From contig JAQTNM010000010.1 of the NCBI GenBank assembly GCA_028713875.1, positions 1-15,250 of the forward strand: a stretch of 15,250 bases of DNA, in the 5' to 3' direction. Both the position numbers and the translations under genes were made by a program. Each line of letters opens with the position of its first letter. Within the stretch, counting starts at the first letter, position 1. This stretch comes from Candidatus Omnitrophota bacterium. GTDB lineage: Bacteria > Omnitrophota > Gorgyraeia > Gygaellales > Profunditerraquicolaceae. The notes under the pieces are model-generated. The model did no database searches. It was not told where the DNA came from and worked only from the letters and a program-made list of their open reading frames with translations. Positions 1-6,512 of this stretch are shown here, piece by piece.

Positions 1-756
1 AAAAAAACAAAAGCCATCATCCCGGTGCATCTTTACGGCCAGGCCGCGGATATGGAACCTATCCGGGCAATAGCAAAAAAATACAACTTAAAGGTTATAG
101 AAGATGCAGCCCAGGCGCACGGCGCAAAATATAGAGGAAGTGATGGCCAATGGAAGATAACCGGCAGCATGGGCGATATCGCTTGTTTTAGTTTCTATCC
201 TACCAAAAACCTGGGCGCTTTCGGCGACGGCGGAGCCGTGGTTACGGATAGCGAAGAGGTCCATAAAAAGCTTTTGATGCTGCGCGATTACGGACGCAAA
301 TCAAGGTATGAACACGTCAGCCTGGGTTATAATTCGCGCCTGGATACAGTGCAGGCAGCGATCCTGAGATTAAAATTAAATAACCTGGACAGGTGGAATG
401 CCATGCGTAATAAAAATGCTGATATTTATACGCGCAGGTTTAGAGAAATGGAAGGCGTAACTGTTCCTTATGTGGCTGATTATGCCCAACATGTTTATCA
501 TATATATGCCATACGGGTTAAGGACAGGGATGCAGTAGTTAGTGCGCTCGCAAAAGAAGGTATAGGCGTATTGGTACATTATCCCATACCTCTGCATCTA
601 CAGGAAGTTTATAAAAATTTAGAGTACAAATCCGGGGATTTTCCGGTGGCAGAAAAGTTATCCGCAGAAGTCATATCTCTGCCAATGTATCCGCATCTTA
701 AAGAAGAGCAGATTATATCCGTAACCAACGTTTTAAAGAGAATCATCAAAGGATAA
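1..756 (+). CDS. DegT/DnrJ/EryC1-family PLP-dependent sugar aminotransferase (5' partial)
   Basis: This family transfers an amino group to a nucleotide-linked keto-sugar, usually for surface polysaccharide or LPS synthesis in the cytoplasm. The frame is open from base 1, so the N-terminal third (roughly 110-130 residues by family length) lies outside the window. A GTG at 25 is internal, because the family motif PVHLYGQ runs across it. Visible landmarks are the EDAAQAHGA segment that contacts the cofactor and SFYPTKNLGAFGDGG, whose Lys (codon 205-207) is the expected PLP Schiff-base lysine, followed by the conserved YGRKSRYEH and GYNSRLD stretches. The stop is 3 bp before the next gene, whose Shine-Dalgarno AAAGGA lies in the last codons here, so the two are probably co-transcribed. 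The family is clear; the sugar substrate cannot be told from sequence. Confidence 0.93.
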   Translation, partial: KKTKAIIPVHLYGQAADMEPIRAIAKKYNLKVIEDAAQAHGAKYRGSDGQWKITGSMGDIACFSFYPTKNLGAFGDGGAVVTDSEEVHKKLLMLRDYGRKSRYEHVSLGYNSRLDTVQAAILRLKLNNLDRWNAMRNKNADIYTRRFREMEGVTVPYVADYAQHVYHIYAIRVKDRDAVVSALAKEGIGVLVHYPIPLHLQEVYKNLEYKSGDFPVAEKLSAEVISLPMYPHLKEEQIISVTNVLKRIIKG

Positions 757-759
757 AAA

Positions 760-1545
760 ATGGTGCATAAGATCCCCGTTACAGTAGTAGTCTTGACAAA
801 AAACAGTCAGGCGCTTATAGCTGCCTGCCTTGATTCCGTTAAATGGGCGGATGAAATAATTGTTATTGATGATGAAAGCACGGACCAGACTCTTGAGATA
901 GCCAGGAGATATACGGACAGGGTATTCGTTAGGAAACTGGTATTGGAAGGCCGGGACAGGAACTGGGCTTATGCCCAGGCCCGTAATACCTGGGTGTTGA
1001 GCTTGGATTCCGATGAGATAGTCACTCCGGAATTAAAGGAAGAGATCGAAAATGTCCTTTTGGCTAATCCCGCGGAGAACGGTTTTACCATACCCCGGCG
1101 TAACTATATCGGAGATTGCTGGGTAAAGTATGGGGGTTGGTATCCAGCCCCGCAGTTAAAGCTTTTTAAAAAAGACAAGTTCAGGTTTGAGGAAGTAGAG
1201 ATACACGGCCGGGCTTTTATGGAAGATCCCTGTGGTCATTTAAAATCGGACATAATCCATTACACATACCGGGATTTGGCTGATTTTTTGAATAAGCTTA
1301 ATCGGCAGACAACCCTAGAAGCGTTAAAGTGGTTTAACAATAATAAGCCCATGCGCTTGGGTCGGTTTATCTACAGGGCGATCGACAGGTTTATGCGCGC
1401 ATACGTAGGCCGCAAAGGCTATAAGGACGGTTTCATGGGGTTCGTGGTCGCTTTTTACGCCAGCCTTTATCAAATCATCAGTTATTTAAAATACCGCGAA
1501 CTGGTTTTGAAAAAGAAGGGTCAGGGGCGGATTGAGCATGAGTAA
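760..1545 (+). CDS. Glycosyltransferase family 2, LPS-core (WaaE/KdtX-like) type
   Basis: This is a 261-residue GT-A fold glycosyltransferase that probably adds a hexose to a lipid-linked or LPS-core acceptor at the inner face of the membrane. Visible motifs are the N-terminal VTVVVLTKN strand, EIIVIDDESTD (Asp37-Asp38, nucleotide binding) and the metal-binding DSD at residues 83-85 in LSLDSDE. These are followed by PRRNYIGDCW and a GGWYPAPQLKLFKK segment typical of the WaaE-like subgroup. The C-terminus is basic and aromatic and may touch the membrane, with no clear transmembrane helix. The ATG at 760 has AAAGGA 6 nt upstream. The 3' end overlaps the following phosphatase by 8 bp, so translation is probably coupled. 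The neighbouring aminotransferase and heptose-type phosphatase support a role in envelope glycan assembly. The exact donor and acceptor are unknown. Confidence 0.88.
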   Translation: MVHKIPVTVVVLTKNSQALIAACLDSVKWADEIIVIDDESTDQTLEIARRYTDRVFVRKLVLEGRDRNWAYAQARNTWVLSLDSDEIVTPELKEEIENVLLANPAENGFTIPRRNYIGDCWVKYGGWYPAPQLKLFKKDKFRFEEVEIHGRAFMEDPCGHLKSDIIHYTYRDLADFLNKLNRQTTLEALKWFNNNKPMRLGRFIYRAIDRFMRAYVGRKGYKDGFMGFVVAFYASLYQIISYLKYRELVLKKKGQGRIEHE

Positions 1546-2098
1546 GGTAAAAGCGGTTTTCCTGGACAGGGACGGGGTTATAAATGAATATCCCGGTGAT
1601 TCCAAATACGTAACCAGCTGGGCGGATTTCCATTTCTTGCCGGGGACAGAAGAAGCGCTGAAAAAATTGACCGGTAAAGGGTATAGGATCTTTGTAATCT
1701 CAAACCAGGCCGGGGTATCCAAGGGCGTATATTCAAAAGAAGCCCTGGATCTCATTACCCGGAATATGCTTTCGGAATTGGATAAACATAAGGTCAGGAT
1801 ATCGGGAGTCTATTACTGCATACATAAACCTGAAGATAACTGCGATTGCCGCAAACCCAAATCCGGACTGGTAAAGATGGCGGCAGCCCGGCTTAAAAAC
1901 GAGGGCTTGGATATTGAATCCACTGCCAGTTTTTTCATAGGAGATACTATCCGTGATATAGAAACCGGTAAAGACGCCGGTCTAAAGACTATCCTTGTTT
2001 TTTCGGGAAAAGAAAAGCCGGAAAATAAAGATAACTGGTCTACTCTCCCTGATTTTACTGCACGGGATTTATCCGAAGCAGCTGATATCGTCAAATAA
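1538..2098 (+). CDS. gmhB: D-glycero-manno-heptose 1,7-bisphosphate 7-phosphatase-like HAD-IIIA phosphatase
   Basis: GmhB removes the 7-phosphate from heptose 1,7-bisphosphate on the way to the ADP- or GDP-heptose used in LPS and S-layer glycans. The 186-residue product has HAD motif I FLDRDGVIN with Asp10 (nucleophile) and Asp12 (acid/base), motif II ISNQAG near residue 54, and motif IV GDTIRDIETG near 135. The diagnostic zinc loop is Cys94-x-His96 with Cys102-x-Cys104, followed by RKPKSG. This loop separates GmhB and HisB-N from other HAD enzymes; HisB is unlikely because no histidine genes are nearby. A TTG at 1532 is in frame, but the ATG at 1538 is preferred: it gives the family N-terminus MSKVKAVFLDRDG and has AGGGG 10 nt upstream. 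It overlaps the previous gene by 8 bp. Confidence 0.88.
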   Translation: MSKVKAVFLDRDGVINEYPGDSKYVTSWADFHFLPGTEEALKKLTGKGYRIFVISNQAGVSKGVYSKEALDLITRNMLSELDKHKVRISGVYYCIHKPEDNCDCRKPKSGLVKMAAARLKNEGLDIESTASFFIGDTIRDIETGKDAGLKTILVFSGKEKPENKDNWSTLPDFTARDLSEAADIVK

Positions 2099-2101
2099 AT
2101 A

Positions 2102-3193
2102 ATGAAAATAATCATTGTTCATGCCTCAGCCGGCGCAGGGCATTACACGGCAGCAAAGGCCATCTATAATTACCTAAAGGAACACCGGCCCGGGGACAAG
2201 GCACAGATCGTTGATGTCCTGGAAAAGAGCAACCTTTTCTTTAGGTTCAGCTATAGATACGGTTATTCGTTTCTGATAAAATTTGCCCCTTTCTTGTGGG
2301 GTCTGGGGTTTTGGGTTACTTACTGGCGGCCGTTACGGCTGTTTACCAGGGCAATAGCCTCTTTTTTAAATCGCCTTAATACCGCCGGGTTTGCCGATTT
2401 TCTGATAAATGAAAACCCCGATTGCGTAATCTCCACGCATTTTTTGCCTTCCGAGGTTTCTGCGCAGCTCAAAACAGCAGGGAAGATAAAATCAAAAATA
2501 GTAACCGTGATAACCGATTTCGGGGTGCATCCTTTTTGGGTCTCTTCCGGCACAGACGTTTATACCGTAGCCTCTGAGCTTACCAAAGAGCAGTTGATCG
2601 GTGAAGGCGCAGGCGAAAACACGATCAGGGTAACCGGTATACCGGTAGACAGTAAATTTTTAAACGTATTTAACAAAGATGAATTGTTGGTTAAGTTTAA
2701 TTTACACAGCAATGGATTCAGGGTCCTGGTAGTGACAGGGTCATTCGGCACAGGCCCGGTCAGGGAGATAGCCGCTGCGCTGTGCGGCCAGGCCCAGATC
2801 ATGGTAGTTTGCGCCAATAATAAAAAATTGTTTGCGGATTTAAGCCGTAAAAATTATCCCGGCGTGCGCGTATTCGGCTTTATCAACAATATAGAAGAAC
2901 TTATGGCGATATCCGACATGATCATTACCAAGCCCGGAGGCTTAAGTATTTCGGAAAGCCTGGCCATGGAACTATTCCCGGTATTCATTGCGGCTATACC
3001 CGGCCAGGAAGAAGAGAATATGAGGGTTTTGGCGAAATGCGGCCTGGGTATTAAAGCAGCGAGCGTTGGAACGGTTAAGGAAGCGGTAGTTGATTTTCAA
3101 ATGCACCCGGAAAAGTTATCCGGGGCAAGAAAAAAGGCGCGTGAATTAAAGAAACCTTTTGCAGCAAGGGATATCTGCGATGCTGTATGCTAA
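2102..3193 (+). CDS. MGDG-synthase/UgtP-like glycosyltransferase (GT28-type)
   Basis: The 363-residue protein resembles monogalactosyldiacylglycerol synthases and processive diacylglycerol glucosyltransferases, which move a sugar from a UDP donor to a membrane lipid; MurG is a more distant relative. The N-terminal acceptor half begins with KIIIVHASAGAGHYTAA and contains TDFGVHPFW, matching the family TDF-x-HPxW motif. The donor half has TGIPVDSKF, a VVTGSFGTGP strand and turn, and the nucleotide-sugar signature ITKPGGLSISESLA followed by PGQEEEN. No transmembrane helix is obvious, so peripheral membrane binding is expected. It starts 3 bp after the phosphatase with no clear Shine-Dalgarno, which suggests translational coupling, and overlaps priA by 14 bp. 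The context favours glycolipid or envelope glycan synthesis. Donor and acceptor are not resolved. Confidence 0.85.
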   Translation: MKIIIVHASAGAGHYTAAKAIYNYLKEHRPGDKAQIVDVLEKSNLFFRFSYRYGYSFLIKFAPFLWGLGFWVTYWRPLRLFTRAIASFLNRLNTAGFADFLINENPDCVISTHFLPSEVSAQLKTAGKIKSKIVTVITDFGVHPFWVSSGTDVYTVASELTKEQLIGEGAGENTIRVTGIPVDSKFLNVFNKDELLVKFNLHSNGFRVLVVTGSFGTGPVREIAAALCGQAQIMVVCANNKKLFADLSRKNYPGVRVFGFINNIEELMAISDMIITKPGGLSISESLAMELFPVFIAAIPGQEEENMRVLAKCGLGIKAASVGTVKEAVVDFQMHPEKLSGARKKARELKKPFAARDICDAVC

Positions 3194-5054
3194 GATAGTG
3201 GTAGGGTTGCCGGTCCAGGGTCCGTTTGATTATAGCGTTGAAAGACAGTTGCAGTCCAAGATCAAACCCGGCTGCAGGGTCCGGGTTCCCTGGCGCAATC
3301 AAAGAAAAATAGGTTATGTGGTGGGCTTAAGCAGGAAAACAAGCATAAACAAGGTCAAATCCCTGATTTCCCTGCTAGACGAATCCCCGGCGCTGGATAA
3401 AAACATGCTTTTATTGACCAGGAAATTATCCGATTATTATTGCTGCAGCTGGGGAGAGGCTATTGAGATCAGCCTTCCGCAGCAATTGCGCAAAGGCAAG
3501 GCCTTGCCGGAACTGCCGGGCGGCAGCAGTCAAACGCCAGCGCATATTAACGGCGTCCGGAATGTCCCTATTGAGAAACAGGAAGACCTGCTGGTCCATG
3601 ATCCGCAGGGAAACAGGCGCTGGGATGTTTATTTTAAGGCAATAGAAGAAGCGTTAAATGCGGACAGGAATGTCCTTTTGCTTTTTCCGGATAAAAACGC
3701 GGTTTTAAAGGCAAGCCGTATAATCAATTCAAAAGTTAAAGCCCCGCTGTCGGTTTTGTCAAGAGAGGGCAAAGGAGAATTGCAGGAGTGGGCCAGGATC
3801 AAGCAGGGTAGAGCCGATATTGTTATCGGAAGCCGTTCGGCTATTTTTGCTCCGCTAAGCAATCTTGGCCTGGTTATCATAGATGAAGAGCAGGATTACG
3901 CTTATAAACAGGACCAGTCTCCGCATTATCATGCCAGGGTAATTGCGCTTATGCGCGCAAGCCTGGAGAATGCCAGGCTTATTTTAGGAAGCACAGCGCC
4001 TTCTCTGGATAGTTTTTATTTAACCCAAAAAAAGAAAATAAAATATTTACGGCTGGAAGGGCAAAAAAGCAGCCCTGAAATAAAAACTGTGGATGCCAGG
4101 TATATTGCCCGGGCGGATAGAAAGCGCGGCATAATCATCTCCAGGTATATGCAGGATGCATTGGCTTTGGCACTGGATTCAAAGAGCAAGGTATTCTTAT
4201 TTTTAAACAGGAGGGGTTTTGCCACGGTTGCTTCATGTATTTCCTGCGGTTTAAGCCTGAAATGCCCGCGCTGCAGCATTAACCTGGTTTACCATTTCAA
4301 AGACAACACCTTAAGCTGCCACTATTGCAATTTTAAAATGCAGCTTCCTTCCATCTGCCCCCAATGCAACGCCGGTTATATCAAATATTCCGGCACCGGC
4401 GCGGAAAAGATAGAGAGCGAACTATCGCGTATTTTCCCCCAGGCGCGCATCGTGCAGCTTGAGCAAAAAACAAACGCCGATATCGGCAGCGCAGACATAT
4501 TTATTTCAACACAAGGCGCGCTAAGGGGGGCGGATTATAATTTTGATTTTATCGGAGTTTTAGGCATAGATAATTCTTTGAACCGCGCTGACCTGGCTGC
4601 CGCGGAAAAAACATTCCAGCTCTTAAGCAGCATTTTAAGGCTTACGGATAAGAAAGCACTTATCCAGACAAGCTTGCCGAAACACCATATCTTTGTCGCC
4701 CTGCTGCAACAGGACCCGGATATTTTTTATAAAAATGAGCTTCTTCAGAGAAAACAGCTTCATTTCCCTCCGTATCAGCACCTGGGATTGGTGAGGATAC
4801 GCGGGAAAAACGAGGGAACAGTCAAAGAAGCAGCGCAGGTATTATTCCAGCGCTTTAAACAAGCCGAAACCGGAAAAAACATAAGCATTATTTCCGTTAA
4901 TTGCGCTCAACCCGCAAAATTAAGGGGTAATTTTTACTGGCAGATATTGATCAGGTCCGGCTCTGCCGTTACCCTAAGCCGGTTTTTAAAAATACACTTA
5001 AAATATGCCCCGCGTTCAGGTATAATAACTACGGTGGATATAGACCCGGTTTGA
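3180..5054 (+). CDS. priA: PriA-like primosomal protein N' with degenerate ATPase motifs
   Basis: PriA recognises stalled forks and D-loops and reloads the replicative helicase. The product is 624 residues, somewhat short for the family. The N-terminal 3'-DNA-binding domain (about 1-105) is present. So are IVIGSRSAIFAPL, an IIDEEQD version of the Walker B box (Asp235-Gln238, canonical DEEH), eight zinc-binding cysteines in four CxxC pairs (353-396), and a C-terminal QLHFPPYQHLGLVRI block. The Walker A box is missing: where GxTGSGKTE is expected, residues 138-149 read LVHDPQGNRRWD. The arginine-rich QVAGRAGR motif is also gone; residues 478-497 run from TFQLLSSIL straight to KALIQT. DNA and zinc binding are probably kept while ATP hydrolysis is probably lost, as described for actinobacterial PriA. 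The ATG at 3180 has AAGGG 9 nt upstream; a TTG at 3159 is less likely. Confidence 0.9.
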   Translation: MLYAKIVVGLPVQGPFDYSVERQLQSKIKPGCRVRVPWRNQRKIGYVVGLSRKTSINKVKSLISLLDESPALDKNMLLLTRKLSDYYCCSWGEAIEISLPQQLRKGKALPELPGGSSQTPAHINGVRNVPIEKQEDLLVHDPQGNRRWDVYFKAIEEALNADRNVLLLFPDKNAVLKASRIINSKVKAPLSVLSREGKGELQEWARIKQGRADIVIGSRSAIFAPLSNLGLVIIDEEQDYAYKQDQSPHYHARVIALMRASLENARLILGSTAPSLDSFYLTQKKKIKYLRLEGQKSSPEIKTVDARYIARADRKRGIIISRYMQDALALALDSKSKVFLFLNRRGFATVASCISCGLSLKCPRCSINLVYHFKDNTLSCHYCNFKMQLPSICPQCNAGYIKYSGTGAEKIESELSRIFPQARIVQLEQKTNADIGSADIFISTQGALRGADYNFDFIGVLGIDNSLNRADLAAAEKTFQLLSSILRLTDKKALIQTSLPKHHIFVALLQQDPDIFYKNELLQRKQLHFPPYQHLGLVRIRGKNEGTVKEAAQVLFQRFKQAETGKNISIISVNCAQPAKLRGNFYWQILIRSGSAVTLSRFLKIHLKYAPRSGIITTVDIDPV

Positions 5055-5057
5055 TAA

Positions 5058-5089
5058 TAGTAGGTAGCATGTAGAATGTAGCATGTAGG
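5058..5089. repeat. Element A left arm: GTAGNNT heptamer array
   Basis: Four consecutive heptamers, GTAGCAT (5064), GTAGAAT (5071), GTAGCAT (5078) and GTAGGGT (5085-5091), follow a less regular TAGTAG start. The stretch is the reverse complement of 5463-5494 at 27 of 32 positions, 28 if one G-U pair is allowed in RNA. It begins 3 nt after the priA stop codon. The last unit supplies the AGGG that serves as Shine-Dalgarno for the enclosed gene. Confidence 0.85.
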
Positions 5090-5097
5090 GTGGAGTT

Positions 5098-5460
5098 ATG
5101 GATAAAATCGGGCGTTTTGAAGATCTGAGTGTTTGGCAGAAAAGCCACAGATTAGTTCTTGATATTTATCAAATTACAAAAGTTTTACCAACGGAAGAAA
5201 AATTCTGCTTAGTCCCTCAAATAAGAAGAGCAGCGGTTTCGGTTGCCGCTAATATAGCGGAAGGATTCAAAAGAAGGGGAGTTAAGAATAAAATTAATTT
5301 TTATAATATCTCTCAAGGCTCTTTGAATGAATTAAATTATTATTTGATACTAGTGAAGGATTTAAAATATACTGACGATACGGAAAAAATTAAATTACTT
5401 ATAGAAGAAATAGGTAGAATGCTTCATGGGTTAATTGTATCCCTTAATCGTCTTCCCTGA
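5098..5460 (+). CDS. Four-helix-bundle protein, S23 (23S rRNA IVS-encoded) family
   Basis: The 120-residue protein belongs to the family encoded in intervening sequences of 23S rRNA genes and related to Avd of diversity-generating retroelements. Avd is a basic helical bundle that binds nucleic acid; the role of stand-alone members is not known. The N-terminus RFEDLSVWQKSHRLVLDIY, the core QIRRAAVSVAANIAEGFKRR and the later QGSLNELNYYLILVKDL are the family landmarks. Four amphipathic helices are expected over the full length. The gene is about 32% GC, far below its flanks, and lies between inverted heptamer arrays. The ATG at 5098 has AGGG 7 nt upstream, inside the left arm. The strand matches the host operon. 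No rRNA, reverse transcriptase or variable repeat lies nearby, so it is neither an rRNA IVS nor a DGR. Confidence 0.9.
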   Translation: MDKIGRFEDLSVWQKSHRLVLDIYQITKVLPTEEKFCLVPQIRRAAVSVAANIAEGFKRRGVKNKINFYNISQGSLNELNYYLILVKDLKYTDDTEKIKLLIEEIGRMLHGLIVSLNRLP

Positions 5461-5462
5461 TG

Positions 5463-5494
5463 CCTACATACTACCTACTACATACTATCTACTA
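5463..5494. repeat. Element A right arm: CTANNTA heptamer array
   Basis: Four consecutive heptamers, CTACATA (5464), CTACCTA (5471), CTACATA (5478) and CTATCTA (5485-5491), mirror the left arm, including its alternating A-B-A-B pattern. The array begins 2 nt after the stop of the four-helix-bundle gene and ends at the base before the fmt ATG, so fmt has no Shine-Dalgarno of its own. Confidence 0.85.
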
Positions 5495-6436
5495 ATGAAT
5501 ATCGTCTTCTTGGGAAGCGCAAAATTTGCCGTCCTGCCGCTTAAATTACTGTTAGGAACCCATCACGACATTTCCTGCGTGGTCACCCAGCCTGACCGGC
5601 GCAAGGGCCGCGGCTTAAGCATAGCCGCAACTCCCGTAAAGACTTTGGCGCTGGAGGCGGGACTTAAGCTTTATCAGCCCAGAGATATCAATGCGCCAGA
5701 ATCCATAAAGACGTTAAAAGGCCTGGAGCCGGATTTACTGGTGGTTATTGCTTACGGCCAGATATTATCGCAGGCGGCATTAAACATCCCCCGGATATTC
5801 AGCGTCAACCTCCACGCTTCGCTCCTGCCCAAGTACCGGGGAGCCGCGCCGATCAACTGGGCGGTCATTAAAGGAGAACCGGTAAGCGGGGTTACGGTCA
5901 TAAAAATGTCTCCCCGGATGGATGCCGGGCCCATGATCATGCAGGATAAGGCGGATATCGGCGGTACGGATACTTCGGTTACGCTGGAGGAAAAATTATC
6001 CGATAAGGGAGCGCACCTAATTTTGCAATCCCTGAAGGCGATTGAAAGCGGGAATTACAAACTTACCCCGCAGGATGAAAAGGAAGTTATTTTAGCGCCC
6101 AAGCTTAAAAAACAGGACGGATTGATCAGATGGGATGAGCCGGCGCAGGATATATGCAATTTGATAAAAGGCTGTATCCCCTGGCCAGGGGCTTTCACAT
6201 ATTACGATAATAAATTATTGAAGATTTACAAGGGCAGGGTCGCCAGGATAAGCGGACATTATATTCCCGGAGAAATAGTAAAGGTGCATAAAGAAGGCAT
6301 ATCCGTATTTACTGGCAAAGACGGCCTGCTCATTGAGGAGCTGCAGATAGAAGGAAAACGCAGGATGCAGGCGGATGAATTCATCGCCGGGAATAAAGTT
6401 AAAGGAGGGGAAATACTGGGTAAGAATAAAAAATAA
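5495..6436 (+). CDS. fmt: Methionyl-tRNA formyltransferase
   Basis: Fmt transfers a formyl group from 10-formyl-tetrahydrofolate to Met-tRNA-fMet so that translation can initiate. The 313-residue product has the family length. The N-terminal Rossmann-type domain starts MNIVFLGSAKFAVLPL. The catalytic triad is Asn105, His107 and Asp143, within SVNLHASLLPKYRGAAP and SPRMDAGPM, and the C-terminal tRNA-binding domain contains IKGCIPWPGAFTYY. The frame stays open back to 5435, but the upstream stretch is the repeat arm of element A read as protein, so the ATG at 5495 is chosen. The start lies directly after the arm with no purine-rich Shine-Dalgarno, so the insertion seems to have changed how translation begins. 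No deformylase gene is visible nearby. Function is confident. Confidence 0.96.
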   Translation: MNIVFLGSAKFAVLPLKLLLGTHHDISCVVTQPDRRKGRGLSIAATPVKTLALEAGLKLYQPRDINAPESIKTLKGLEPDLLVVIAYGQILSQAALNIPRIFSVNLHASLLPKYRGAAPINWAVIKGEPVSGVTVIKMSPRMDAGPMIMQDKADIGGTDTSVTLEEKLSDKGAHLILQSLKAIESGNYKLTPQDEKEVILAPKLKKQDGLIRWDEPAQDICNLIKGCIPWPGAFTYYDNKLLKIYKGRVARISGHYIPGEIVKVHKEGISVFTGKDGLLIEELQIEGKRRMQADEFIAGNKVKGGEILGKNKK

Positions 6437-6464
6437 TTGTATTTTAAATAAATTGTGGTAAAAT
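6437..6464 (+). promoter_or_regulatory. Probable sigma-70-type promoter for the galT pair
   Basis: TTGTAT (6437-6442) and TAAAAT (6459-6464) are separated by 16 bp, and a TG one base upstream of the -10 gives an extended -10 (TGGTAAAAT). The site starts right after the fmt stop in an AT-rich 76-bp gap, the largest gap upstream of galT. The expected transcript start is about 6471. There is no terminator hairpin after fmt, so some read-through is also likely. Confidence 0.45.
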
Positions 6465-6512
6465 AAAAACCTGTTTTATTATAGAGCTAAAAATTAACAT
6501 ACGGACCAGAAT

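Larger units (their letters stand above)
5055..5494 (+). mobile_element. Element A: AT-rich four-helix-bundle cassette between inverted heptamer arrays
   Basis: This is a 440-bp insert that fills the whole gap between the priA stop and the fmt start. It consists of one small gene flanked by a left array of GTAGNNT heptamers and a right array of CTANNTA heptamers. The arms (5058-5089 and 5463-5494) are inverted copies that match at 27 of 32 positions without gaps. The enclosed gene is about 32% GC against about 50% in its neighbours. The tetranucleotide TAAT lies at both outer edges (5055-5058 and 5493-5496) and could be a target duplication. Removing one copy with the insert leaves TGA-TA-ATG, an ordinary operon junction. 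No transposase or integrase is present. Calling it mobile is an inference from structure and from a second, similar cassette at 13221-13686. Confidence 0.6.

Noticed and set aside
3580..3640. Frameshift or sequencing error explaining the missing Walker A motif of PriA
   Set aside because: The reading frame is continuous, the residues on both sides align in frame with the family, and three other ATPase motifs are changed as well.
5098..5460. Avd of a diversity-generating retroelement
   Set aside because: The protein fold is related, but no reverse transcriptase, template repeat or variable repeat occurs within the window.
5058..5494. CRISPR-like or minisatellite array
   Set aside because: Units are only 7 nt (8 nt in element B) without unique spacers of 25-40 nt, and the arrays are inverted around a gene. 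No cas gene is present.
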